Positions 1 through 10,764 of a stretch of 64,000 bases of DNA are shown piece after piece. Source of the stretch: Vanrija pseudolonga (taxonomy: Eukaryota; Basidiomycota; Tremellomycetes; Trichosporonales; Trichosporonaceae); contig NC_085850.1 in NCBI RefSeq assembly GCF_020906515.1, positions 1,550,001-1,614,000 of the forward strand, written 5' to 3'. Both the position numbers and the translations under genes were made by a program. The notes beneath the pieces were generated by a model, which was given only the letters and a program-made list of their open reading frames with translations, was not told the DNA's origin and made no database searches. The first letter of the stretch is position 1; the number at the start of each line of letters is the position of its first letter.

Positions 1-329
1 ATGGGACGGAGCAACAGCGGATAAAGGACGCTGCGTGTTGGGTGGTGGTGGTGTAGCCGAATTGGCGAGACAAGCGAGAAGCGAAAGAAAGACTCACCCA
101 AATCGCACTTGATGCGTCGTGCACGGCAAACTAGGCAGCCATTGCGAGAACGCGTACGCTTGACCGACGAGCCGTCGTTGGTAGTGCTGCTGGGTCCTGC
201 GGTGGCGTTGGCGTTGGCATCGCCAGTGGAGGAGGCTGAAGGTGACCTGCGGGAGTGTTGTTGTTGGCCGCTGCTACTATGGTGGTGGTGCTGCCCTGTT
301 TGGTAGGGCGAGGGAGGCGAGGGAGCCAT
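1..329 (-). CDS. Zn2Cys6 transcription factor, N-terminal part (runs off left edge)
   Basis: Fungal binuclear zinc-cluster regulator, expected to bind DNA in the nucleus. From an ATG at 329 the minus strand reads MAPSPPSPYQTGQ, a His/Gln/Ser-rich stretch, then SVKRTRSRNGCLVCRARRIK followed by CDL. This is the classic first half of a Zn2Cys6 domain: Cys-x2-Cys-x6-Cys with the basic RARRIK loop. The reading frame stays open for 232 nt and ends in phase 1 at a GTGAGT donor at 97, so the second half of the cluster lies in the next exon. A possible acceptor at 31-33 does not give a good CxxC continuation, so the intron may end outside the window. A longer open frame over the same bases (131-661) is out of frame with the zinc cluster. 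The family call is firm; the target is unknown. Confidence 0.8.
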   Translation of the reverse strand, partial: MAPSPPSPYQTGQHHHHSSSGQQQHSRRSPSASSTGDANANATAGPSSTTNDGSSVKRTRSRNGCLVCRARRIKCDLGESFFRFSLVSPIRLHHHHPTRSVLYPLLLRP

Positions 330-1087
330 TTCGTCGCGAGGTGCTTTGGAGGGTGGGGTGCCCTCGTGACGTCGCGCAGTGTGCAGTGGGTGGGGCGGGG
401 CTGGATAGGCGCCAAGTGACGAGCGAGCGGGTTGATGGGAGATTGCGAGTTGTGGAGGTGGTTGCGTTGTGTGAGATGGCTGCTAGTTTGTTGTTGGATA
501 AGATAATAGTGTGGAGGATCAAACAGGAAAATGGAGCAGAAGGAGGGGGAGGGGGGGGTTGAGATGCGGGCAGGCAGGCAGGCAGGCAGTTGGTGGGTGG
601 GTGGTGATTGAGTGGGGAAACCACCTCGGACTCCTGACACTGGGCGGTTAAGCGATTGCAATCAGTCAGTCAGACAGACCCCAGCCCAAGCCAGTAGACA
701 CGACGACACAGCGGTGAATACCAGGCAAGCTATGCATGGGCGAGACCCACTAATACTCGAGCAGCCATTTGGCATGCACCCGAACGACGACGACGACGAG
801 GACAAGCCCAAGCAACCGGATAAGTGCAAGCCCCGCAAGACCCGAACGAGCCGTTGTCTGTAATCATAAACGGGGCGCAGGTCAGATGACCTTTAGGCGG
901 CGGCAACCCCACACCGCCGCCGCCGCAGACTCGCCGCCGCAGGCATGCAAGCAAGCACGCAGCCGTACGGTTTGCCGGCCAAACTTGACGTGCCAAGCCA
1001 TCGCCCGACGCTGTACTCTTGTCCCTCGTGCAGTTAGACTCTCCTTGTCCCCCACCTCCCTTGCACACTCTCTCTACCCCACTCCCA
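330..1087. other. Intergenic region between divergent genes
   Basis: Lies between the start of the left-edge zinc-cluster gene and the start of the next + strand gene, so it probably carries both promoters. It contains a G-rich run near 541-558, five GGCA units at 568-589 and CAGT repeats near 660. A pyrimidine-rich stretch just before 1088 fits a 5' leader. I see no further gene. Confidence 0.6.
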
Positions 1088-2749
1088 ATGGAATCTCGTC
1101 CTCATCCTCCCCAATCTCCCCCACAACCGGCTACCCAAACACAATCACACCCGACGACATCCACCTCCACCACGCCGCCGCCGCCGACGCGCACTCCCAC
1201 CACACCCACTCCGATTCCAGCAGACCTAGTCAGCTACATAGCTAGCATCCTTCACGATGCGAGACAACAACGCACCCTCGCAAACCTAGCACGTACATCC
1301 ACCACTGCATACAGCGTCGCTGCCCCACTCCTCTATCGCGACCTGCTCGTTACGCACCATGGAGTCGGTGCGCTGTTCGACCTAGCCGGTGTCACTCCTC
1401 CTCCGCCCATCGGAATCGGGACCTCGTTCCCCTCCTCCTCACCCGATACGTCCACCCTCCTCTCCTTCCCACCCCCCACCCCCGCACCCACGACAACACG
1501 TGAGAGTCCGACCCGACCGCGTACCGCCGCCGCAGGAACGGGCTCGCACGGCAACCATGCACAGCTACCTGCAGCGCTGTCGGAACTGAGACTCAGCCCA
1601 CCTTCACAGTCGGATGCAACTGTGTCCCGCAACAATGGCCCAAAGCTAGAGACAGACCCACCGGCACGCGGTAGCCGACCGCAAGACAGACGCATCGCGG
1701 CCCTCGCCCACGTCCGTCACCTGACGATCCGCTCCTTGCCCCCGGACCATGTCTGCGCTGGGCTCGCCCGCGCTGCTGCCGCTCGTCTCGAGGCTGCGGG
1801 TGACCAGAATGTTCGACATGGCCTGACGGCATTGACACAACTCGAACCTGGCGATCATCAAGTCGACCCCGCACTGGCCGTTGGGAACCGCCTACTCCCG
1901 ATAGATACGACCGAGGTGTCGCTGCTATTCCCGCGGCTTCGAACGGTGACCCTCTTGCCGGACGCCATTGACGCAGTGCGCACATGGACCCCATACGACT
2001 ACAGTCGTCCCCGCAATCCGCCGCTGCTCGAGGCACTCGCGGCCTCTTCTCGCCCCACTCACCTCTGCTTTGCATTCCGCCTTGTGCCGTCAACAGACTG
2101 GGAGACTCATCGTGACCTCACCCTCTCTGGGCAGTACCAGCTGGTCAAGCGGATCGCCCTACTCACGGCGCAGTGGCCCCTCGAGTCGGTGACGTACCAC
2201 GATCTCGTCTTCCAGGTACCGCCGTCTATCCCCCACACGACCAACATCTACGACTTTGCCCCGCACGTCGTACCGCACCCGTACTTTGCCCGTCGGTTCC
2301 GGTTCCCGACACGGGCCGATGCCGTCCATATACCCGGTCCAGAGTGGACGATTCGCCCATGGCAGATGGCGATTGCGATCAAGAACTTGCTGCCATCCGG
2401 AGGCGACGCCGACGCAGCTCTGGTCGACACGCGATGGGTGTTTAGAAATGTTGGCGGACACATTCTTTCAAAGGAGCAGCGGGACGATGACGACTCGACC
2501 GGGGTGTGGTTCGAGGAGATCGAGGCGATGAGCCACTCGAGTTTGATCACGGGTCTGAGGCGTGACCTTCCTTCGAGGGACGGCATCGACGACGCCGACG
2601 TGGACAAGGTGTTCGCCAAGGTGGTGTACGAGCGCACGGCGGTGTGCGCTGCGTGCGGGAGTGGGTTCAGGCTCTTGGGGCTGGAGATCGCTGACACCAC
2701 CGCAGAAGACCCAGACGACCATCCGGTATCAGGCCTCGACGGCTTGTAG
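1088..2749 (+). CDS. F-box-like hypothetical protein, intronless
   Basis: Single open frame of 553 aa from ATG 1088; an upstream in-frame start at 1019 is not ATG. Residues 1-45 are Pro/Thr-rich and disordered. The segment around residues 46-90 reads ADLVSYIASILHDARQQRTL followed by a leucine- and alanine-rich stretch ending AAPLLYRDLLVTHH. This resembles the short F-box-like N termini of many Tremellomycete proteins, where a helix pair is followed by AxxLLYR. The middle is disordered, the second half folded (for example EVSLLFPRLRTVTLLP), and the C terminus is acidic. If it is an F-box protein it would be a substrate adaptor of an SCF ubiquitin ligase. That is inference from one weak motif; no catalytic signature is visible. 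Confidence 0.65.
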   Translation: MESRPHPPQSPPQPATQTQSHPTTSTSTTPPPPTRTPTTPTPIPADLVSYIASILHDARQQRTLANLARTSTTAYSVAAPLLYRDLLVTHHGVGALFDLAGVTPPPPIGIGTSFPSSSPDTSTLLSFPPPTPAPTTTRESPTRPRTAAAGTGSHGNHAQLPAALSELRLSPPSQSDATVSRNNGPKLETDPPARGSRPQDRRIAALAHVRHLTIRSLPPDHVCAGLARAAAARLEAAGDQNVRHGLTALTQLEPGDHQVDPALAVGNRLLPIDTTEVSLLFPRLRTVTLLPDAIDAVRTWTPYDYSRPRNPPLLEALAASSRPTHLCFAFRLVPSTDWETHRDLTLSGQYQLVKRIALLTAQWPLESVTYHDLVFQVPPSIPHTTNIYDFAPHVVPHPYFARRFRFPTRADAVHIPGPEWTIRPWQMAIAIKNLLPSGGDADAALVDTRWVFRNVGGHILSKEQRDDDDSTGVWFEEIEAMSHSSLITGLRRDLPSRDGIDDADVDKVFAKVVYERTAVCAACGSGFRLLGLEIADTTAEDPDDHPVSGLDGL

Positions 2750-4024
2750 CCGGTGGCAGGTGTAGAAAGAAATAGAGGCTGGCGCGGTGAGCGCTTGCTG
2801 TTAGAGCCTCGTGTATGGCTTCATGCACGAATACAATGTCCGCGGGGTCTTACGGGTTGGAGCCTGGTACTGAACGTCGACAATCCCATTAGGCGCCTTG
2901 GTGCGAGGGGCCGACTGACCCCGACCCGCCATCGACAGCTTGACTGTGGTGCTGATTTACATCGCCCACATTTGACGTTCCTGGGACCTGGGCATGGATC
3001 GTCCCAATATTATCCAGTTTAGAAATTCACTGACATGGGGGTCTGTGGGCGGCGCGGCGCATCGAGTGACGGGTTGACTGGACTTGACTGGGCACGCGCG
3101 ACGAATACGAAGCTGGCGCCGTGTCGATCGATCGCCTTCCTCTCTCGTCCCCTTTCCTCTTCTTCCATCTTCCCACATCGCCATTCCCTTCCTGGCCCAC
3201 CTTGTCTCAACCTCTCTCTGAGCATCTATCACCGTCCCTCGTCGTCTCGCCTACTCACTCTCACTCCCCTTGTCTTTCTTCTCACCACACTCGTTGCTCT
3301 TGACATGCTCTCGACATTTGACGTTGACCTCCCTCTCCCTCTCCCTCTCCTCTCCTGCTCATCCTCTCGCCCTTGATATATCTCCTCTCGCAGACCTTCT
3401 CTCCACCCCTCTCTCAGCTTCCTCGACTTCTTCTCCCTCTCACGGGCTGCTCACTCCTCCTCCCACCTCTCACTGTCCTCCTCTCCTCGGTTTCACTTCT
3501 CCGGTACACCACCGCCAACTCCACCCCGACGACCCGCCAAGGGTGGACGGCGCCTTCCCTTCACCTACCCTTTTCCTCGAACGCGCTAACTCGACCGACA
3601 CGGCAACACATCTCATTCTCATTATCGCGCCCCAGGAATCTGCTTTCATGTTCTTCCTTGATCTGACTTGCTGACCTTCGTTGTTCTGACTTGCTGACCT
3701 TCCTTGACCTGACTTGCTGACCTTCCGTGACCTGACTAACTGATCTCGGACCACACTACCGAGGCGGAGGTGCTGACCGGCCCCTAACGCGTTGCTGACA
3801 AGGCAGGAGACCGCCACTAAGGTAGATGAGCTGACCCGACCTAATCACCCATTGATGTGCTGACAATGACGGGGGGGCTGACACATCGCTGACAAGAAGG
3901 AATCGCCTGCGGAGCTGCTGAAAGGCACTGATAAGACACTGAAGACACGATACCGACAAGATACTGACAAGATACGGAGAAGATACTGACCGGCCATTGA
4001 CAGTCATACAAACAACATACTGAC
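2750..4024. other. Intergenic: CT-rich leader-like stretch and CTGAC-rich repeats
   Basis: From about 3120 to 3560 the + strand is strongly pyrimidine-rich, as in promoters and leaders of active fungal genes, but no convincing downstream frame is present. From 3663 to about 4040 it turns into a stretch with roughly twenty copies of CTGAC, starting with a 23-bp tandem repeat. Short frames here are low complexity and not credible. Confidence 0.5.
3663..3745 (+). repeat. 23-bp tandem repeat with CTGAC core
   Basis: Three consecutive 23-bp units begin at 3664, 3687 and 3710, each opening GACTTGCTGACCTTC and diverging near the end. A fourth, degraded unit begins at 3733. Each unit holds two CTGAC pentamers. 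CTGAC-rich sequence then continues without a fixed period to about 4040. Confidence 0.85.
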
Positions 4025-4377
4025 ATGACGCCACTGACACGGCGATGCGCCGTAGCTCGCAGGCATAGCAGGGGCCACGGACTCAGCTTTCACCAGACAT
4101 CCCCCCCCCCCCCCCTTCCTACACACAAACACACTCGTGCGCCAACACGGGATAGTGCGGCGGTCGCCCCACAGATCCCTCCCAGCGGCGCAAAGAACGT
4201 GACCATTGATCAACCGGGTAAGTCGGGGGTGCTGTGGCCGCCGAAGTGCACTAGGTTCACGACATACCGGGCATTGTGAACCGGCCGTGGATTCTGTGAA
4301 CTTTGAGCAAGGCAGAGCACGGACGGTGCCTCCCAGATCGATTGGAGGACCAGGCGCTCGTCATTGGCCGCCACTAG
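4025..4377 (+). CDS. Possible small two-exon gene, unknown
   Basis: A frame from ATG 4025 (MTPLTRRCAVARR) runs to a perfect GTAAGT donor at 4218. An acceptor CAG ends at 4315, and exon 2 continues in phase to a TAG at 4375-4377, ending CLPDRLEDQALVIGRH. The product would be 84 aa with no recognised domain. Exon 1 spans a run of 14 C. The consensus donor and in-phase exon 2 support splicing; the low-complexity content argues against a real protein. It could also be a spliced noncoding transcript. Confidence 0.25.
4101..4114 (+). repeat. Homopolymer C14
   Basis: Fourteen consecutive C on the + strand, liable to length variation. Its exact length decides the frame of the candidate gene at 4025. 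Confidence 0.9.
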
Positions 4378-5975
4378 ATGCCCCTCATGCTCGCACGAGC
4401 GCACGCGGCATCCATCTGATGCACGGGCCTGTTCTGCGGCCTTGCAGCTTCGCCTCGGGCCTGCGTCTGCTGGGCGTCGTGAGGAGGGGTCGTGCTCGCT
4501 CTGGCTCGAGGAACAAACGGCCAGGGCAGGGGTGTCAGTGTCAGGCAAGTGTCCGTGTCCGCTGGTCGTTGCCACGGGTGCTACGGATTAGGTTTGCATC
4601 CTAGCTGGAATCTGCTCAACGGTACTGCTTGTTAGCGATGTTCCGGCGGTGTCTTGGACGACAATGCATTGTCCAATGGTCACCACGCCCCTCCTTCCCT
4701 GCGCTATGTAGACCAGCACCCTCCTCTGTTGCCACGTCAGATCTGGCGTCGGTCTTGACTACATGGGCCACGCGTCGCATTCTAGGCACGCGTCTTGAGC
4801 CAAATCGTCGTGATGAAGCAGAGCCAGGGGATACGCGTAGGACCCTTTCATAACAACAGACGCGTTGTATGTGTGTGTGTGTGCTCGACGCGCCGGATGT
4901 CAGCGCGAAGTGTTCTGGAAGATCTGTTCAACGCCATTGATGGGCGGCTGCTCCTTCTGCAGCTAGAACTCGGCGATCCGACACACTCTGACACATGCTG
5001 CTGGTTGGCGTCACTGGGGCATCCCAAAAAAGTCAAATCGGGATAAAGAGTGTTGTCCTAGGCTTCGGGCTGGGCAGGCACCGTGCCGGAGCTGGGTTGT
5101 TTGTCTCGGCCAAAGTATCACGGGCAGAGACTGGTGTCGTGGGAGTTGAAGGCCCGCGTGTAGGCCTCCCGATGCTGTATGCATGCCGAACTGGTGCGGG
5201 AGTGTGGGCCCAAACTAAACAGTGGGGTCTCTGCGGTCTCCGCGGCGACCACCGCACCACACGCGCGCGCCGTGCAGGCAGTGTGTCACGCCAGCACAGA
5301 GCCCTGGGCGTCAACAAGGCCCGCACCGCACGCCGTGACAGCTCCCAGCGCTGCGTGTTCGGAGACTTGACGACTCCTCGACTCCTGAACTTTGCGACAT
5401 CAAACCTGTATCAGTGCTGCATGGCGGTATCCGGCCGTCGACTGCTATTGGGTTGGTTTGTTATTATTGCCTGACGGGACGAAGGCACAACGTTGAGCAG
5501 CGCGCGATCACTAACCCGCGCCGGGGTACATGTCGCTCCTCGCTTGCTGTTGCTGCCGCTGTTGGTTCTGCTGCTCTTGGCTGCTGAGAGAGCTCGATGC
5601 CACCTGCTCATGCTTGGTGTTGCTCACTTTTCTCAATCGCGTCTGGTTTGATTTTGGCTTTTGTCTTCTCGTCGCCGGTCGCCCCTTCGTTCGCGTTAGA
5701 CCAGGCAAGCAGGTCGCTAGCGGGCAAACGGCCCTGCTGCCCCATCTTCCCAGCCTCTCTCGCCGTCCTCTCGCCCCTCGCCCCTCCTCGCCAGGCGCCG
5801 GTCCATCCCGTTCCGCCCGCCCCGCCGCGCGCCGCTTGACGACCACCGACTCCTCATGCTTGCGCCTGCGACCCTCCAGCAGCCGGCGACCCCGCCGCTC
5901 AACGCTGCTGGGTGTGGAATATTGCCAGCGTGCAGGCGCGTGCCGGTGCCGCATTACTTGCCTGGGCCTGTCTCA
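4378..5975. other. Intergenic, no supported gene, then leader of the RhoGAP gene
   Basis: Several open frames under 160 aa overlap in all frames; none shows a domain, a good start context or splice-consistent continuation. A (GT)n run lies near 4870-4881. The last 400 bp, from about 5560, are pyrimidine-rich and probably include the promoter and 5' leader of the downstream gene. Confidence 0.5.
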
Positions 5976-8900
5976 ATGGCGCAGTTGCTCGATCCGGCTG
6001 CATCCGCCGTAAAGGACGGCGGCAGCGGCATCAGCAGCAGTACCGAGGCCAAGCTGTTGCATAAGGACAGTGTCGGTGATCCTGCTGCTGTTGCTGCTGC
6101 TCACCCCTCCTCGCGGTTACCTCATCGCCTCGTGTCTATACCCTCTCCTCCGTTATTGCCGGCAGCAACAAAGGCAACAACGGCATCTGCAGCTCGAAGG
6201 CCACACGACGTTGCGTCCTCGGCACCAACAGCCACCAACAACGCCGCCGCCGCCGCCGCCGCCGCATCGTTTCCCTTGTTTCGTGCACCTCTTTACTCTC
6301 CCACATCGCAAAAGACTAGTCTTGTCACAACCCCAACTTCCTTGCCCGGCTACAAGGACCACTACGACGACGGCACGAGCGCCGAGTCTGGCCCCCAGCT
6401 AGACCACCCCAGCAGCAGCGAAGCGAGCGACCACGCGCTCGTCGAAAAGGACGTCACTCTTTACAATACACCCACTCGCACTCTTTCTCTCATACCCACT
6501 CACTCTTCACACCAAGCACCGCTCGTCAAGCGCAGGGGACAGCACGCGCTATCCTTGTCCACCTCTTCCACCCCCAGGCGACGCGGCAGAAGGGCATCGG
6601 CAGCAGCAGCACGCATCCTTGACGGACACCGACCTCCCCCACAACCCCCAGCCATGCAGCAGGCGACGCAACATTCCCTCGTCGCATCCTTGCTGGGGAC
6701 GCTCCCCGCAGGCAGCGACGGCAGCCCCAACAGCAGCGGCGATGGTCTCGAGCACAAGCCCTCCTCCCTTGGGCGGGGCGCAGCAGCGCGCGGTCGCGTC
6801 GACGTCGACAAGGCTGCTGCTCCCAATGGTGCTAACGGTACCGGCAGCAGCGCCCAGGACGAGCACGAGCCGGCACAGCCAGTGGCCCTTTCACCCGTCG
6901 ACGTTCGCGAAATGCTCAGTCACTGTGATGACGCGACCATGAGCTGGAGTCTGCAGTTCTGGGTCACCATTGCGGACCCCCTGGTACGTCCCCTCCGTTC
7001 GGGGTCCAACAACTACGACTCCATTACGGATACGGTAGTCACTTGCGCTAACGTACAACCCCAGACTCACCACGTCTTCTTCGCATGTCCTGCATCAGGT
7101 ACGACGACTCCTCTGTTTCCCACCCTACCTTTGGCGTTCACTGCTAACACTTGTTCGCCAGGCCAATGCAGTTGGGAGCCCCCAGTCGGCGCATTTGTGT
7201 ACGTCTTGTTTACATGCTTGCTCTCTGAAATATGAGACGACATGCCGCTCGCCGCGCGCGTGTGCTAATAAAGTTAGGGTGCCTCGCTCTCCCGACGGAG
7301 AATGGTGGGAGCTCGCAGACCCTTCCCGCAACAACCAGAGCTACTACTACAGTGAGTCTGCGGGCCGGCCCCTCCTCCTCCACTTTTCCATCCATCCCGT
7401 CCCGTCCACGCCGCGCCGCGCCGAGATGGCCGCGTGTTGTTGTCGTTGCTCTTGCCAAGTTGTTAACGTCCTCGCCAGACACTCTTACGAGCGTCACCCA
7501 GTGGAACCGGCCCGACGGCGACGCGTTTGTAATTCCCCTAGGGTTGATACAGGTACGCTCCAATAACCCCGAACCTCCAGCTCATAAACCCCGCAGAGGA
7601 ACGCTCTACCGGCACATAACGTTAGCAACTCCTCGGATGATCAGAGCAACAGAACATCACCAGACAAAGTAAACGGCAGTCTTCATCCATCAAAGGCGCC
7701 GGGCGGGTCCAATACGTCGTCGGTGCGCTTTGCTCAGTCGCCAGTCGTGGCCGTGGATGCCCCCGACGACGACTCGACCCCCGGGTCTCACGATCACAAC
7801 ATGGAGCGGGACGCCAGTCGCGAGTTTCTGGCCGAGGGCTCCACTCCGCTGCAGCAACCACCACCGCCCTCCCAGCACCTCTCGCCAGTGGCCTCAGGAT
7901 CGTCTCCAGCGCGTAGCCAGGAGGAGCGCGCAGGCTGGTGGGACCGTCGCAAGTCGCGCAAGGCCCGTCCCAGGATCATGGACATTGGCCCAGTTGTCGG
8001 CCACACCGAGAACAGCATCCTCCCTTCACCACCTCGCTCCCCCATTCCTATCGACGATGGCAGTGTCAACCTCACATTCCAGCCCGCGTCGCCTACCCAG
8101 GCGGCTTACGACACGCACACGTCGTTCAGCACCGACATGTTCGCCGACCGCTACTTTGCGACCAAGCGCTCTGGCGTGTTGAGAACAAGGCTTCCGCTGG
8201 AGCGCATCATGGAGTGGCAGCGTAACCCCATCTCCTCGCCATTGCTTGTGTTAAGCAAGTCGTCGGTGCAGGACGCCATCACCACCTTCAAGGTCATCCA
8301 GCATGTGATGGGCGAGCGCGACCGCCCAGTCGACGCCGCACGAGCTCCACACGGCAGTCCCTCCTTGTCCCTGCGATCCAAGGGCGCCGAGGCTGACACG
8401 TCCGAAACCAAGATGGTCATCCTCGAGGAGATTCGATGGATGCTGCAACTCGGCGTTGGACGGACTGAAATGCGGGACGAGATTTATTGCCAGTTGATCA
8501 AACAGCTTACCCGCAATCCCGATCAGGACGCCACCGTTCTCGGGTTTCAACTCTTCTGTGTCTTTGTGCACGCCTTTGGCCCTTCAAAGAGCTTTGAACC
8601 CTTTGTGCAGTCCTTCCTCGTCCGCAATGTCGAGCGCACCGACTATGGAATTGGCATCATGTCCAAGTTCTGCCTGGCGCGTCTGGACTCTTGGCTAAAG
8701 AACGGCGGCCGTGGCCGTGTTCTTACGGTGGCCGAGATTGAGCACGCATCCGTGAGTGACAAAGTAAACGCTGGTGCTGACGCTCCACAGGACGCTGCAT
8801 TCTACCCGTCCGTGTACGGCCAGACCCTCGAGACGATCATGCAGCGCCAGGAAGGCGCGTACCCAGAGCTTCGAATCCCCATCATCCTGCCATTCTTGGC

Positions 8901-9519
8901 GGACGGCATTCTCGCTCTTGGTGGCACCGAAGCCGAAGGCATCTTCCGTGTCCCCGGCGACCAGGACGCTATTGCGGACCTGAAGGCGCGCATCGACCGT
9001 GGACACTACCAGCTCGGCGGCATCGACGACCCACATGTGACAGGCTCTCTGTTCAAGATGTGGCTGCGCGAGCTAGACGAGCCGCTCGTGCCTACAAAGC
9101 AGTACAATGCCGCCCTGGAGGCCTCCAAGGATGTGGACAACACGATCATCTTCTTGAAGAAGCTGCCCGACCACAACCGACGAGTGCTGCTGTTCGTCAT
9201 CAGCTTCATGCAGCTGTTCTTGGACCCGGCCGTCGTTGCTATCACCAAGATGACGCCGTCCAACCTGGCGTTGGTGCTGGCACCAAACATCCTGAGGACG
9301 ACAAGCGAGGAGCTGTCGACCGTGTACAACAATACTTCTTTCGAATGCCGCTTTGTCTTGAACCTGCTGCTACACCTCGACCCTCCATCTGTCGACCCCG
9401 AGTACGTGCCAACGCACGGTGCGGGCGAGCGCTCGTCGCTCGACGAGTCGGACCAGGAGGAGGACGAGTTCCACGAGAGTCACGACGACGACGTCCTCGA
9501 AGCGGAGCGAGCAGAGTAG
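5976..9519 (+). CDS. WW-WW-MyTH4-RhoGAP protein (ARHGAP39/Vilse type)
   Basis: Rho-family GTPase-activating protein, a cytoplasmic regulator of actin and polarity signalling. Seven exons: 5976-6983, 7065-7098, 7162-7198, 7278-7351, 7479-7552, 7597-8751 and 8791-9519; they close in phase to 1036 aa. Residues 1-320 are disordered. WW1 (about 325-357) is rebuilt across exons 1-3: FWVTIADP, HHVFFACP, CSWEPP. WW2 (about 368-398) reads GEWWELADPSRNNQSYYYN then SVTQWNRP. MyTH4 (about 615-795) includes EIRWMLQLGVGRTEMRDEIY and QLIKQLTRNPDQDATVLGFQ. RhoGAP (about 800-990) has the arginine finger in EGIFRVPG, then KMWLRELDEPLV and VLAPNIL. The start ATG 5976 was chosen as the first ATG of the well-supported long exon; an in-frame ATG at 5856 would add 40 aa. 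The tail is acidic. Same domain order as animal ARHGAP39. Confidence 0.9.
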
Positions 9520-10764
9520 ATGTGTAATGTGCGCCATGACCCTCGCTGGGTCAATCTTGGGCTTTGACCTTGGACAATCTGTGCAGACGGTGCCTTCTGC
9601 ACATCACCCCTCCCTGCACGCAACGCACTCTTTTACCCCCACGCCGACCATACTCAATGACATGTTACGATATAGGTACGGACCGAGTCAATGGACCGGC
9701 TCCATGCATGCAGTTATGTATAGTAGAGGGGTGTGGGAAGGTGGGATGGGGTGCGGGTGTGCCTCGACGCGTCGAGGTCGAGGTCCAGCGCGTGGGGTGA
9801 ACCGTCATGTGGATTACCGCCGAGCACGCGTTGGTTGCCTGCCCTCCCTCCAGATAGGGGTCCCCAACATGGTTGCGCCAGGTATCGGACGTCGGACGTG
9901 ACGGAGACAAGACGCCTGCTGCTTGTCAGACGTCTCGCAGTAGCTTGTGACAGGGTTGTGACCTGGATGAGGGCGCGACGGTAGCGTTTCAGACCACGGC
10001 GTCCACCCGGCTGATGGACTTTGCGACCGACCACAAGCAGCCAGTAGGGCGAGTTGGGCGTCCCCCTGAAACTGCACTCTCCCAGCTTGGTGTCGAGCGA
10101 GCCCATGTGATGGGATGGGCGGGCCAGCAGCGGCGCCAGCGTCCCCGCCAGCGCCAGGCGCGCCAGGGGAAGTGTGCGTTTCACGACTAATGGACGGGCC
10201 GTGATGCCGTCACGACGCCACATCTGATCGGACAGAGTGGGCGGCGGCGCGTGTTTGGGGTGTGAGCTCGGTGGGTGGTGGTGCTGCTGCTGCTTGTGTG
10301 CATGCGGAATCTGCATTCCAACAAGCTTGTTGCCTGGGCAGAACTCGAGCCCTCGAGCCCAAGCAGCAAGTTACTCAGGGCCAGCCAGGCCCGTCACGAC
10401 CACCCAGCTGGCAGCGGGCGGGCGGAATAGCAAGACGCACTAGACGACCCGCGTCCGTCCATCGACGTCTGAAGGTTCGGCACAGTCGTCGCGTTTGCTT
10501 GTGTTGGCTGGCCTCTTGCCGTTGTGAGGGGGAGACACCACTTGGGGGAGCAACACTGTTGTCGCTGTCTCAGAGACTCGCTCGACTTTGTCTTGCTCAT
10601 ACCAACAACACCACACTCGTTACCATACCCACCACGCTCCTTTTTACCTTCTCGGCCGTTGGAAACACGATACGACGCGCTTGTTGAACAGGCAGCGGCG
10701 ACATTTGGATCGACGCACACGACTAGAACATTTGCGTATCTCTTGAGGAGCGAACAGGTCCAGG
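9520..10764. other. Intergenic, no gene seen
   Basis: About 1.2 kb between two + strand genes. The open frames on the minus strand (up to 200 aa) are low complexity and lack domains. A pyrimidine-rich tract at 10590-10650 is probably the promoter or leader of the membrane glycoprotein gene. Confidence 0.5.

Noticed and set aside
131-661. 176-aa minus-strand open frame at the left edge
   Set aside because: It is out of frame with the zinc-cluster exon that covers the same bases, and its content is low-complexity Pro/Thr/Ser.
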